From the NCBI GenBank assembly GCA_030748895.1, contig JASMLC010000012.1, positions 1 to 48,820 of the forward strand: DNA of 48,820 nucleotides, read 5' to 3'. The DNA comes from Candidatus Poseidoniia archaeon. Lineage in GTDB: Archaea; Thermoplasmatota; Poseidoniia; MGIII; CG-Epi1. Under the pieces are notes generated by a model. That model made no database searches. It was not told where the DNA came from and saw nothing but the letters and a program-made list of their open reading frames with translations. A program made the position numbers and the translations under genes. This document shows positions 1-9,700 of this stretch, one piece after another (the stretch's first letter is position 1; each line of letters starts with the position of its first letter).

Positions 1-1
1 G

Positions 2-1258
2 GGTCGCGAACATGTGCGCGAGAAACTCGAGAAGCGCGACCCCTATCGCGTCGAGCCACTGGAACGGGACGAAACAAAATTCCTGATCGAGGGTAACGAC
101 GCGGTCGCGCTCGGCTCACTCTATGGTGGCGTCGCGATGGTCTCGTGGTACCCGATTACGCCCTCGTCGTCGCTCGCTGAGACAATCGAGAACTACCTGC
201 CGCAGCTGCGTACGGGTGATGACGGTGCAACCTGTGCAGTCATCCAGGCCGAGGACGAGATTGCCGCAATCGGGATGGTCGTCGGTGCCGGCTGGGCTGG
301 TGTACGCGCAATGACCTGCACCTCCGGACCGGGGATTTCACTCATGTCAGAGATCATCGGGCTCGCCTACTACGTCGAGGTGCCGGCGGTTATCTGGGAT
401 GTGAACCGCGTCGGCCCATCGACCGGGATGCCGACACGTACCCAGCAGAGTGACGTTATCAGTCTCTATAGGGCAAGCCATGGCGACACACAGCACCCGG
501 TGCTAATTCCCGGCACCGCTGAGGAGTGCTTCGAGTTCGGCTGGCGCGCTCTTGACTGTGCCGAGCGGCTCCAGACGGTGGTCTTCGGCTTCAGTGACCT
601 TGACTTGGGAATGAACCACTGGGTTTGCTCCAACTTCACGTATCCAGAAAAGCTGGACCGCGGCAAGGTGGTGCGGACGCAGGAACAGCTTGACGCCTTC
701 GAGGAGTACGGGCGATATCTCGACGTCGATGGCGACGGCATCTGCTGGCGCACTCTCCCCGGTAGCGGGCTGGCCCCCTACCTCGCCCGCGGTACTGGCC
801 GCAATGAGAAAGGCGTCTACTCCGAACGGCCTGAGGACTACCGCAAGAACATGGTGAGGCTGAAACGCAAGATCGAAGGGGCTCGTGACACGTTGCCGAA
901 ACCTGTCCTGCGGGAAGAGCCAGAACTGCAGCTAGGTATCATCTACTACGGGTCAATGGAGAACAGCATCCAGGAGATTGATGCCATGCTCGAGGCTGAT
1001 GGCCTAAAAGTGAGCCAGTGCCGCGTCCGCGCACTGCCACTGCACTCCGAGGTGGAAGAATTCGTAAGGCGACACGAAATGATTATAGTACTTGAGATCA
1101 ACCGAGATGGGCAAATGTACAAACTCATGCGTGCCGAGCTGCCGAGCGAGCTGGTGCCACGTCTGCGCTCGGTCGCCTACAGCGACGGCATCCCGCCGCG
1201 CGCGCAGGTCTACACTGACGCAATCTGCGCTGAGATACAGAAATTCGAGGCGGCTTGA
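2..1258 (+). CDS. korA: 2-oxoacid:ferredoxin oxidoreductase, alpha subunit (gamma-alpha fused type), 5'-truncated by window edge
   Basis: Alpha subunit of a 2-oxoacid:acceptor oxidoreductase, which decarboxylates a 2-oxoacid with CoA to an acyl-CoA and reduces ferredoxin. The frame is open to the left edge. A GTG lies at 14, but the residues before it are also coding, so the true start is outside the window. The visible part begins with the linker typical of the ~600-aa Halobacterium-type KorA, which carries a fused N-terminal gamma domain; that domain would be the missing ~190 aa. The pyrimidine-binding motif YPITPSSSLAE lies at about 149-180 and a TSGPGISLMSE segment follows, both standard for the alpha chain. 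Its stop overlaps the start of the beta subunit (TGATG). Substrate class (pyruvate, 2-oxoglutarate or branched-chain) cannot be read from the sequence. Paralogous to the alpha chain at 4115. Confidence 0.9.
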   Translation, partial: GREHVREKLEKRDPYRVEPLERDETKFLIEGNDAVALGSLYGGVAMVSWYPITPSSSLAETIENYLPQLRTGDDGATCAVIQAEDEIAAIGMVVGAGWAGVRAMTCTSGPGISLMSEIIGLAYYVEVPAVIWDVNRVGPSTGMPTRTQQSDVISLYRASHGDTQHPVLIPGTAEECFEFGWRALDCAERLQTVVFGFSDLDLGMNHWVCSNFTYPEKLDRGKVVRTQEQLDAFEEYGRYLDVDGDGICWRTLPGSGLAPYLARGTGRNEKGVYSERPEDYRKNMVRLKRKIEGARDTLPKPVLREEPELQLGIIYYGSMENSIQEIDAMLEADGLKVSQCRVRALPLHSEVEEFVRRHEMIIVLEINRDGQMYKLMRAELPSELVPRLRSVAYSDGIPPRAQVYTDAICAEIQKFEAA

Positions 1259-2283
1259 TGGTAAAACTCAACGTGCTTGGCCGGCCTCTCGACGACTACC
1301 GCGGATTCAAGTCGACACTCTGCTCCGGCTGCGGCCACGACGCCGTCTCGAGTGCGATAATCTCTGCAGCATGGGCCAACGGGCTGCCGCCCGAGTCGCT
1401 GGCCAAGATGTCCGGCATTGGCTGTTCATCGAAGACGTCAGCCTATATCCTGGGGCGGAGCCACGGCTTCAACACCGTCCACGGACGGATGCCATCGGTA
1501 ACGACTGGCGCGGCCATGGCGAACCGTGACCTCAGCTTCATCGCTGTCTCAGGAGATGGGGATACCGCTGCAATCGGCATCGGCCAGTTCATCCACGCCA
1601 TCCGGCGCAACCTGAACATGGTTTACATCGTCGAGAACAACGGCGTTTACGGCCTGACGAAAGGGCAGTATTCGGCAACCGCCGAGGAAGGCTCGCAAAA
1701 GCGCAAGTCGCCGCCGAACCAGACACAGCCGATTGACCTTTGCAAGCTCGCGATTACGCTCGGCTGCTCGTTCGTCGCACGCTCGTTTTCGGGCTCGCGC
1801 CAGCAGCTGGTGTCTCTAGTGCGCGCCGCACTGTCACACCGCGGGATGGCGGTGATAGACGTTATCTCGCCCTGCGTGACATTCAACAATAATGAGGAGT
1901 CGCTCAAATCCTACGGCTACGTCAAGTCGCACGACGAGGAACTGCACATCGTCGACTACATTCCGCACTTCGAGCCGATAACAGAGGTAGATGTACCGGC
2001 GGGCGAATTCCGTAAGGTGCAGCTGCACGACGGCTCGTTCATCCGGCTCGAGACAATTGATGAGGCACACGACCCTGCCAGCGAGATAGCTGCACTCAAT
2101 GCACTCCACCGCGCCGAGAACGCGCAGAAGCACGTCACCGGGCTGCTCTATTTCAATCCCGGCAAGCCGACACTCGACGAGACGCTCAACTTGGTCGAGA
2201 CTCCACTGGCTGACCTACCGGACAAAATGTTGAGACCTCCCAAGAAAACCCTGGATGAACTATTAGCTAATTTCAGGGCTTGA
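1258..2283 (+). CDS. korB: 2-oxoacid:ferredoxin oxidoreductase, beta subunit (thiamine diphosphate-binding)
   Basis: Beta subunit partner of the preceding alpha chain, 341 aa. It carries the Cys motif CSGCGHD near the N terminus (codons around 1321-1338), which supplies ligands for a [4Fe-4S] cluster, and the thiamine diphosphate motif SGDGDTAAIG followed about 25 residues later by ENNGVYGLTKGQ. ATG at 1258 overlaps the upstream stop by one base and is preferred to the TTG one codon earlier. This two-subunit enzyme needs no separate delta ferredoxin subunit, unlike the four-subunit enzyme at 3825-6713. It ends the transcription unit: the next gene begins 81 bp downstream and differs strongly in base composition. 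Confidence 0.92.
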   Translation: MVKLNVLGRPLDDYRGFKSTLCSGCGHDAVSSAIISAAWANGLPPESLAKMSGIGCSSKTSAYILGRSHGFNTVHGRMPSVTTGAAMANRDLSFIAVSGDGDTAAIGIGQFIHAIRRNLNMVYIVENNGVYGLTKGQYSATAEEGSQKRKSPPNQTQPIDLCKLAITLGCSFVARSFSGSRQQLVSLVRAALSHRGMAVIDVISPCVTFNNNEESLKSYGYVKSHDEELHIVDYIPHFEPITEVDVPAGEFRKVQLHDGSFIRLETIDEAHDPASEIAALNALHRAENAQKHVTGLLYFNPGKPTLDETLNLVETPLADLPDKMLRPPKKTLDELLANFRA

Positions 2284-2364
2284 TCTACTCTCAACACTCA
2301 TGTCTTTTTATGAAATGAACCCCTGACTTTATCTATCCCTATTATCTCAATCCAACAGGCAGAA

Positions 2365-3684
2365 ATGAACCGAATTATTCCGATTGGACTGATGATTGTG
2401 CTGGCTACAACCGGATGTACCGGTCCCGGGGGATTGTTTGGCGATGATGAGGAAAGAGACGAACCTTTTGTTTATGACCTGACCATTGATGACCTCTGGG
2501 CCGATATTCCTGGAAATATGACCCCGGCTTCTGATATTGTCAATATGACTTATGGACTTGAGAAAAGTCCAAGAGTAACGAACTTCACTGAGATTGGATA
2601 CAGTATCAACGGCCAGCCATTGTTATTGCTTGAATTTGGGGATTATGATCCCTCAGTTCCAACTGTCTATTTCGTTGCCGCCCAGCATGGAAACGAGCCA
2701 GCATCAGTTGATTCAGCCTATCTTATGGTTCGCCATTTTGCAAGAGGAATACCTGAAGAGATAGACCCAATTCTGGATGAGATTAATCTGGCAATCCTGG
2801 TAATGGTCAACCCCGACGGACGTGATAATGGAACACGAGGAAATGCGAACGGTACTGACCTGAACCGTGATCACATGAAATTGATGGAACCAGAGGGAAA
2901 GGCAATGCATCGTGCATTTGACAGTGTGCATCCCTCGGTCACAGTGGATATGCATGAATTCGGAGGAGCTGGAACGGTCATTTTCCAGGTAGCTGCTCCC
3001 CAGAATCCAGCAACCCATCACGATGTTATTTTCGCTTCCTACAACTTGGAAACGACTGTCATAGACTCGATCAGTGAGGAATGGGGAATTGGTAGCGTTA
3101 CGAATTATCCGCCCACAACCAGTTCACAGGATTCCAGTATCCATCGTAATCACTTTGCGGTACACGGTTCTACAAGTTTACTTTTTGAATCTGCAGTCTC
3201 CGAGGAATACTCGGAAAGAGTCAGGCTCCAGGCCTGGGCTGCACTGGCTGTGATCGGTGAAGTGGCTGAAAACCCAGATTACTATCTGGAGGCGCGTGAA
3301 TCTTCAGATGAGGAAGGTCAAGAAGGAAATAATTTTGTTTATGCCTATCTCTTTGAATGCAGCGATCCTGCAGCTGTGGAGACAATCCGGATCCTGAAGG
3401 ATCATGGATTCTATCTGGGTGTAAAGTCAGATAACGAAGGGGTTTCCTCAATCCATTATGAGACCTTCGTGCCAAGGAGCAATTTTCCAAATGGCACTAT
3501 CGTAGTTCCCATGAACCAGATTGGATGGAGGTCCCTTAGTGAACTGATGGAATATACTTCAGAAAAAGACCAGCATTATACCAATTCACCCAAAGATAGA
3601 GGAATGGACGCTTGGCGTGCCCTCAACTCCGTGGAATTCAATGTCCAGACAGTGTCCTGTCTGAACCCCGAGAAACTCCTTTAA
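2365..3684 (+). CDS. M14-family zinc metallocarboxypeptidase, predicted lipoprotein
   Basis: Secreted or membrane-anchored zinc carboxypeptidase-like protein, 439 aa. The N terminus is a hydrophobic signal ending in a lipobox (ATTGC, Cys near residue 18), followed by a Gly/Asp/Glu-rich linker. M14 features are visible: HGNE (His108, Glu111) as the first two zinc ligands, DMHE with His197 as the third, an Asn-Arg pair in DLNRD for the substrate carboxylate, and LLFESA (Glu275) in the position of the catalytic glutamate. It probably trims peptides outside the cell, supplying amino acids. The gene is clearly more AT-rich than the Kor genes on both sides and sits alone between two Kor operons, which suggests acquisition by transfer. 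Exact specificity is unknown; succinylglutamate desuccinylase-like members of the superfamily are an alternative. Confidence 0.85.
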   Translation: MNRIIPIGLMIVLATTGCTGPGGLFGDDEERDEPFVYDLTIDDLWADIPGNMTPASDIVNMTYGLEKSPRVTNFTEIGYSINGQPLLLLEFGDYDPSVPTVYFVAAQHGNEPASVDSAYLMVRHFARGIPEEIDPILDEINLAILVMVNPDGRDNGTRGNANGTDLNRDHMKLMEPEGKAMHRAFDSVHPSVTVDMHEFGGAGTVIFQVAAPQNPATHHDVIFASYNLETTVIDSISEEWGIGSVTNYPPTTSSQDSSIHRNHFAVHGSTSLLFESAVSEEYSERVRLQAWAALAVIGEVAENPDYYLEARESSDEEGQEGNNFVYAYLFECSDPAAVETIRILKDHGFYLGVKSDNEGVSSIHYETFVPRSNFPNGTIVVPMNQIGWRSLSELMEYTSEKDQHYTNSPKDRGMDAWRALNSVEFNVQTVSCLNPEKLL

Positions 3685-3824
3685 TGGGTGGTGAAATACC
3701 TATAGTAATGGTACGACATATCAGTTTGTTTCACATGTTTGCCTCCCGGGCCGAGTGGGTTATTTCCCTGTATCCTGGAGAGACTGTAACATGGCTTGCT
3801 CACAACCCACATGGATGTGCCTGA

Positions 3825-4115
3825 TTGTCAACCCTGCGTACCCCTCTCGACCGGAAGCAGGTCCGGCTACCTCTGGGACAAGTGCATATCATCTCCGAGC
3901 GCTGCAAGGAGTGTGAATTCTGCTGGGAATACTGCCCCAAGGGTGTGCTCGAACCCTCGACTCGCCGCAACGCCAAGGGTTACCACTATCCCCAAATCGT
4001 AGAGGGTAAACTCTGCGTCGATTGTGGTATGTGCAATGTAATCTGTCCCGAATTTGCCATCTACACTGTTGAGACTAGCGATGAATTGGCCGAAGCTACT
4101 CAGGAATCAGCCTAA
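3825..4115 (+). CDS. korD: 2-oxoacid:ferredoxin oxidoreductase, delta subunit (2x[4Fe-4S] ferredoxin)
   Basis: Small dicluster ferredoxin, 96 aa. Two CxxCxxCxxxCP motifs (CKECEFCWEYCP and CVDCGMCNVICP) bind two [4Fe-4S] clusters and carry electrons from the catalytic beta subunit to the outside acceptor. It is the first gene of the KorDABC-Hdr-Etf operon; its stop overlaps the KorA start (TAATG). An in-frame stop at 3822-3824 lies directly before the TTG at 3825, so TTG is the earliest possible start. The next in-frame alternative is GTG at 3882, which would remove a basic, conserved-looking N-terminal segment. The TTG start is therefore likely but not proven. Confidence 0.88.
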   Translation: MSTLRTPLDRKQVRLPLGQVHIISERCKECEFCWEYCPKGVLEPSTRRNAKGYHYPQIVEGKLCVDCGMCNVICPEFAIYTVETSDELAEATQESA

Positions 4116-5272
4116 TGGTCATCGGCGCCGAAACGGGAGCAGTGCTCACTGGCACCCACTTCCTGAAGGGTGACTACGCTGCCGCCGAGGGTGCTATTGC
4201 CTCCGGTTGCCGCTTCTTTGCCGGCTATCCCATCACTCCCGCCACCGAGGTCGCTTCGCGCATGGCTGCGCGACTCGACCAGCTGGGGGGCAACTACATC
4301 CAGATGGAAGATGAACTGGCATCGATGGCCGCCCTGCTCGGTGCTTCCAACGCCGGTGTTAAGTCCATGACTGCCACCAGTGGCCCAGGACTCTCACTAA
4401 TGCTTGAGAACATTGGCCTTGGCTTCATGACCGAAACACCCTGCGTAATCATCAACGTACAGCGTGGGGGGCCGTCGACGGGACTGCCCACGCTGGTGGG
4501 TCAGCAGGATATGCTTCAGGCACGCTGGGGCAGCCACGGCGACTATGAGACCGTGGCCTATGTCCCTGCCAGTGTACAGGAAATGTTCGACCTGACGGTG
4601 AAAGCCTTCAACACATCCGAGGCACTGCGGCTGCCAGTCTTTGTGCTCGCCGACCAGGCCGTAGGTCACATGACAGGGCGCTTGGTCATACCGCCCGCCG
4701 ATGATGTAGAAGTGGTGAATCGCGCCACACCTACTGGCAAATCCAACCGTGACTTCAAACCTTTCGACGCCAGCCAAGGCGACATACCACCTATGGCCCA
4801 CGCCGGCGAGGGGTACGGGATCCACGTCACCGGACTCACTCATGATGAGCGTGGTTACCCCGCAATCACCTCCACAGCGCAAGCACGCTTGCAGCAGCGA
4901 CTGCTGGGCAAGGTGCGTAACCGTGTCGACGAACTGGTAATGGTCGAGGAGATACAGACAGACGATGCAAAGCTCATCGTAATTGCCTATGGCTCGCTTT
5001 CACGCTCGGTGCTCCAAGCTATCAACATTGTGCGCGAAGAAGGACTTAAGGTTGGGATGTTGAGACTCATCGCCGCCTGGCCTTTCCCCAGTGCCATCGT
5101 CCGCGCCGCTGCCGAGCGGGCACAATCGCTGCTGGTGGCCGAGATCAATATGGGGCAGATGATACATCCAGTACGTGAGGTTACTAGCTGTCCGGTCCAT
5201 TCCTATCACCACGCCGGAGGTGAGCTATCGACGCCACAGGAACTGGTTGCGCGTATCCGGGAGGTGTACTAG
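4115..5272 (+). CDS. korA: 2-oxoacid:ferredoxin oxidoreductase, alpha subunit
   Basis: Alpha subunit (385 aa) of a four-subunit 2-oxoacid:ferredoxin oxidoreductase. GYPITPATEVASRMA is the pyrimidine-binding motif and ATSGPGLSLMLEN follows. There is no fused gamma domain; gamma is encoded separately at 6168. The layout delta-alpha-beta-gamma is typical of the KGOR family (2-oxoglutarate to succinyl-CoA) and of some branched-chain enzymes, so 2-oxoglutarate is the leading guess for the substrate but is not proven. ATG at 4115 overlaps the korD stop by one base, and the stop overlaps the GTG start of korB, so the subunits are translationally coupled. Confidence 0.92.
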   Translation: MVIGAETGAVLTGTHFLKGDYAAAEGAIASGCRFFAGYPITPATEVASRMAARLDQLGGNYIQMEDELASMAALLGASNAGVKSMTATSGPGLSLMLENIGLGFMTETPCVIINVQRGGPSTGLPTLVGQQDMLQARWGSHGDYETVAYVPASVQEMFDLTVKAFNTSEALRLPVFVLADQAVGHMTGRLVIPPADDVEVVNRATPTGKSNRDFKPFDASQGDIPPMAHAGEGYGIHVTGLTHDERGYPAITSTAQARLQQRLLGKVRNRVDELVMVEEIQTDDAKLIVIAYGSLSRSVLQAINIVREEGLKVGMLRLIAAWPFPSAIVRAAAERAQSLLVAEINMGQMIHPVREVTSCPVHSYHHAGGELSTPQELVARIREVY

Positions 5273-6171
5273 TGGACACCAGTCCCAACCAGCTTGCCCA
5301 CGCACTCGAGACCCACCACCATCCTGTCGATGAGGTGTTGCGCAAGGAGCGTATACCCCACATCTGGTGTCCTGGCTGCGGCCTGGGTCCCGTCACCAGC
5401 GCTTTCACACGCGCCCTCGAACAGGCAGACACCCCTCCGTCAAAACAAGTAGTAGTCTCAGGCATCGGTTGCAGCGGACGCACCGCCGGCTACGTCAACA
5501 TCGACTCCTACCATACCACCCACGGCCGTGCAGTGGCTTTTGCCACCGGCCTCAAGCTCGCCAAGCCGGAGCTTGGCGTCACGGTTTTTTCAGGTGACGG
5601 CGACCTCTTCAGTATAGGTGGCAACCATATCATCCATGCCGCACGACGCAACCTGGACCTCACTATCCTCTGCAACAACAACTTCATCTATGGCATGACT
5701 GGAGGCCAGATGGCAGCAACAACTCCCCACGAGGCACGCTCGACCACCTCACCTCTGGGGAACTTCGAATATCCCTTCAACCTACCCCAGATCATGTCTG
5801 CTCTGGGTGCCACCATGGTCAGCCGCTGGACCTCACTTCATGTCCGGCAGCTTACCGACGCTATGGTCAGTGCCCTCAACCACGACGGCCTCGCATTCGT
5901 CGAGATCGTTTCACCCTGCCCCTCGGGCTACGGCAAGCGCAACGAATTTGTCGACGGCCTGAGCCATATGCGCCACTTCCGCGAGTATGCGCATGTCGAC
6001 CATGATGCCGATTTATCAACCATCGACCTCGACTTCGCCTCCGACAAGCCAGTGGTACTGGGCAATTTCGTCAAGCTCGATAAGCCGTCGTACCTTGTCG
6101 TAAAAAACCGCATGCTCGAGGAACAGGGCATTGACAGACAGACTTCCTCGCGATTGCGAGAATCTGCATGA
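5272..6171 (+). CDS. korB: 2-oxoacid:ferredoxin oxidoreductase, beta subunit
   Basis: Thiamine diphosphate-binding beta subunit, 299 aa. It shows WCPGCGLGPV near residue 30 for the iron-sulfur cluster, SGDGDLFSIGGNH for Mg-diphosphate binding, and NNNFIYGMTGGQ completing the GDG...NN motif. GTG start at 5272 overlaps the korA stop (TAGTG), with a GGAGG Shine-Dalgarno sequence about 10 bases upstream. The C terminus overlaps korC by four bases (ATGA). It is paralogous to the KorB at 1258 but shorter at the C terminus. Confidence 0.92.
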   Translation: MDTSPNQLAHALETHHHPVDEVLRKERIPHIWCPGCGLGPVTSAFTRALEQADTPPSKQVVVSGIGCSGRTAGYVNIDSYHTTHGRAVAFATGLKLAKPELGVTVFSGDGDLFSIGGNHIIHAARRNLDLTILCNNNFIYGMTGGQMAATTPHEARSTTSPLGNFEYPFNLPQIMSALGATMVSRWTSLHVRQLTDAMVSALNHDGLAFVEIVSPCPSGYGKRNEFVDGLSHMRHFREYAHVDHDADLSTIDLDFASDKPVVLGNFVKLDKPSYLVVKNRMLEEQGIDRQTSSRLRESA

Positions 6172-6713
6172 CTCGGCACGAACTACGATGGAGTGGCTAC
6201 GGTGGCCAGGGAATTGTCACAATGGGTCTCGTTTTTGGCCGTGCCGCCGTAATGGAGGCGCAGTGGGACGCGGTGATGACCGAAGCCTATGGTCCTGAAA
6301 TTACTGGTGGGTGGTCACGCGCCGATCTTGTCATGAGCTCTGATACAGTCGAGTACCCATTAGTGACGCGCCCCGAGGCGCTGGTAGTGATGTCACAGGA
6401 CGGCCTCGCGCGCTTTACCGATGAAGTGCGTGATGACGGGCTGATCCTGGGTGAGATTGATCTGGTAAAGTGTGATGATCCACGCTACCACCCGGTACGC
6501 GCGTTATCACTCGCAGAAGAACTTGGTAAACGCGTGGTGGCCAATTCGATTATGATTGGTGCGCTGGCAGCAGCGCTGCCCATCCTGCCCCTTGAATATG
6601 TGCGTACCGAACTTTTGGCAGGGGTACCTCCAAAGACCGTCGAGCTGAATGAAAAAGCCTTTGAAGAAGGTGTTGCGCAGGGAGAGGCCATCCGGGCCAA
6701 GCTGGAGGCCTGA
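6168..6713 (+). CDS. korC: 2-oxoacid:ferredoxin oxidoreductase, gamma subunit
   Basis: Gamma subunit, 181 aa, the usual length of this domain (PF01558). The N-terminal WSGYGGQGIVTMG is the hallmark glycine-rich motif, followed by EAYGPEITGGWSRADLV, a conserved block of the family. It completes a four-subunit oxidoreductase with the three preceding genes. ATG at 6168 lies in an ATGA overlap with korB. Its stop overlaps the HdrA-like start (TGATG), so the redox enzyme and the Hdr module are one translationally coupled operon rather than chance neighbours. Confidence 0.9.
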   Translation: MTRHELRWSGYGGQGIVTMGLVFGRAAVMEAQWDAVMTEAYGPEITGGWSRADLVMSSDTVEYPLVTRPEALVVMSQDGLARFTDEVRDDGLILGEIDLVKCDDPRYHPVRALSLAEELGKRVVANSIMIGALAAALPILPLEYVRTELLAGVPPKTVELNEKAFEEGVAQGEAIRAKLEA

Positions 6714-9700
6714 TGCCTGTAGCGCGTTCCACCGTGATGGTGATTGGCGGCGGTATCGCCGGCATCCAGGCTGCTCTTGACTGTGCCGAAGCCGGGGCCA
6801 AAGTGGTGATGGTCGAGAAGTTCGCCTCTATCGGCGGCAAGATGGCTGCTCTTGACAAGAACTTCCCGACACTTGACTGTTCAGTCTGTATCGAAGCCCC
6901 TCGCATGTCTGAGGTGGCTGAACATCCACATATCGAAATCTTGGCACAGGCCGAACTAGTAAAACTCAAGGGCGAGGCGGGGCACTTTACCGCTACCGTC
7001 CGCCAGCATGCCAGTTATGTCACAGACGCCTGCACACGCTGTGACGACTGCTCAGATGCCTGCCCTGAAGCCCAGCCCAACCTCTTCGACGAAGGACTTG
7101 CTACGCGCAAGGCGATTTACACTCCATTCCCCCAGGCGGTACCAACACCCTACGTCGTCGATATGGAAAGCTGTCTCAACGCTCCACCCAACTACCTACC
7201 GTGTGACCGCTGCATGCGCGCCTGCGAGGCAGACGCCATTGACTTCAGCATGCCCGCAGGGCGCGTGGTACAGCGCCAGATAGCATCAGTGATCGTGGCA
7301 ACTGGCTTCGCCATGCAGGACCCCCGGGCGGTGGACGAGTACAGCTATGGCAGTCATCCCGACATCCTGACTGCGATGGAGTTCGAGCGACTCGTAAGCG
7401 CTGCCGGACCCACCGAAGGCGAAATTCTGCGGCTGTCAGACATGCAGCACCCCAAATCACTTGCCTTCATCTACTGTGTGGGCTCGCGCTCGACCAGGCA
7501 TGCTGCCTACTGTTCGCGAGTCTGCTGCATGTACTCCACAAAGCAGGCTATTCAGGCCCTCGATCATGGCGTAGCCAATGTCACAGCCTACTACATGGAC
7601 ATTCGCGCCTTTGGCAAGGAATTCGATGAATTTCACCAGCGCGCCATCGAGATGGGGGCGCACTATATCCGCGGCCGGCCAGCACGCGTTTATCACGACG
7701 GAAAGAAGCTGAAAGTACGTTACGAAGATACCGAAACTGGCCGTGTCACCGAAGCAAACCATGATCTGGTGGTGCTCGCCAACGCACTGGTTCCGCCAGC
7801 AGGGCTCGAAGAGCTTGCCACAGTACTCGGGCTGGAGCTGGGTGACGATGGTTTCCTGGCGACTCCCGAACAATGGGGCGATCATGTGCTGAGCCTGCGC
7901 GACGGGATCTACTTTGCTGGCTGCGCCACAGGTCCACGTGACATCCCTGATTCGGTAGCCGAAGGGTCAGCGGCAGCGGCAGCGGCGCTGGCACATCTTG
8001 GTAAACGGATCTGGCCAGTGGAAGAAGAAGTAGAGCCCATCCCGGCCGATGGCGAGCTGCGCACAGGCGTCTTTGTCTGCGACTGCGGTTCCAATATCGC
8101 TGGTGTGGTTGACGTGCCGACGGTGGTCGACTACGCCTCCGGACTTCCAAACGTGGTCCACGCCGAGGAGGTCATGTTCGCCTGTGCCGGAAATACTCAG
8201 GGTGACATCACCAACCGTGTCAAGGAACTTGGACTCAATAGACTCGTTGTAGCGGCCTGTTCGCCTAAAACTCACAATAATACTTTCGAAAAGGTCTGCT
8301 CCAGGGCAGGTCTCAACCCCTACCTGCTCGAGATGGCAAATGTTCGCAATCACAATTCCTGGGTTCATAAGAAGGAGCCGGAGGCCGCCACTGCCAAGGC
8401 CCAGGACCAGGTGCTCATGGCAGTACACAAGGCCAAGGAGCTCAGGCCCCTCGAGCCGTCCAATCACAACGTCACCCAGACTGCTGTGGTCATCGGTGGC
8501 GGTATTGCCGGCATGACTGCTGCCACAGCCCTGGCGAAACAGGGGCACGAAGTGCATCTTATCGAGCGTGAGAGTGCCTTGGGTGGGAGACTGCAGCAAC
8601 TTGATCGAATTGCTCCCGCAGACCTGCCAGCGTCGGAGCTGCTGGCGCGCCAGCAGCGCGCGCTGTCCGATGCCGGTGTAGAGATCCATCTCTCCACCAC
8701 TGTGTCCGGAGTCGATGGTTTCATCGGCAATTTCGATGTTACCCTCAGCGACGGTGTCACGCTTCCAGCCGGCGCCATCATACTCGCTATGGGCGCCCGC
8801 GTCCATCAACCTGCCAGCTTCGGTTACGGCGATGACCCCAAGGTCATCACGACCCTCGAACTAGAGGACGGGCTCGAACAGCGGAAGGAGGAGCGGATCA
8901 CCTTCATCGCTTGCGTTGGGTCACGTAATGAAGAGCGTGGGTGCTCACGCTTCTGCTGCACCGCCATGGTACATCAGGCACTGCGGCTGAGGCGACTTGG
9001 CAAGCAAGTGCGCATACTCTACCGCGACCTACGTACTTTCACTCGCCAAGGAGAGGAGCTCTACGCCGAAGCCTGTAGCGCCGGTGTCCAGTTCTTCCAG
9101 TGGCCCCAGTCCACCATCACCGAGGAGGCGGTGCGCTGGGAGCGGAATGAAGCAATCTTCTACGATGAACTTGTGGGTCACGAGGTGGCACTGCCCACCG
9201 ACCTGCTGGTGCTCGCTGTAGGCTTGGTACCTGACACCTACTCCGAGGCACAGATGGTAAAGGTGGCCACATCACAGGACGGTTTCCTGCTCGAATTGCA
9301 TCCCAAACTGGGACCGGTCGAAACCCAGGTACAGGGCGTCTATCTCTGTGGCACAGCCCAGTACCCCAACGACGTGCGTGGTACCGTAGCTCAAGGGCTG
9401 GGTGCCGCCGCCCGTGCAGGAACGCTGCTCGCTCGCGATGCCATCCAGGCCGAGCCCTACACCGCACGTATCGTTACAGATCGCTGTACAGGCTGTACGC
9501 TCTGTGAACGCGTCTGTCCTTACACTGCCATCGAGATGGTACCATGGGAGGAGAACCGCGCCGGCAAGGTGGCACACGTCATCGAGGCTGCCTGCACCGG
9601 TTGCGGTGCCTGCGCTGGCGGCTGCCCTGTCGGTACTATCGACATGCCTGGTTTCACCGATGAACAGATTATGGCACAGGTCGATGCCGCCACCGCCACG

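Noticed and set aside
3612-3824. Frame of ~70 codons overlapping the end of the M14 peptidase and running up to KorD
   Set aside because: It mostly overlaps a real gene in another frame, has no recognisable motif, and ends at the stop just before KorD. Only its role as spacer is noted.
7967-8809. Long minus-strand frame (280 aa) inside the HdrA-like gene
   Set aside because: Shadow of a clear coding region in the opposite frame; no motif or composition of a real protein.
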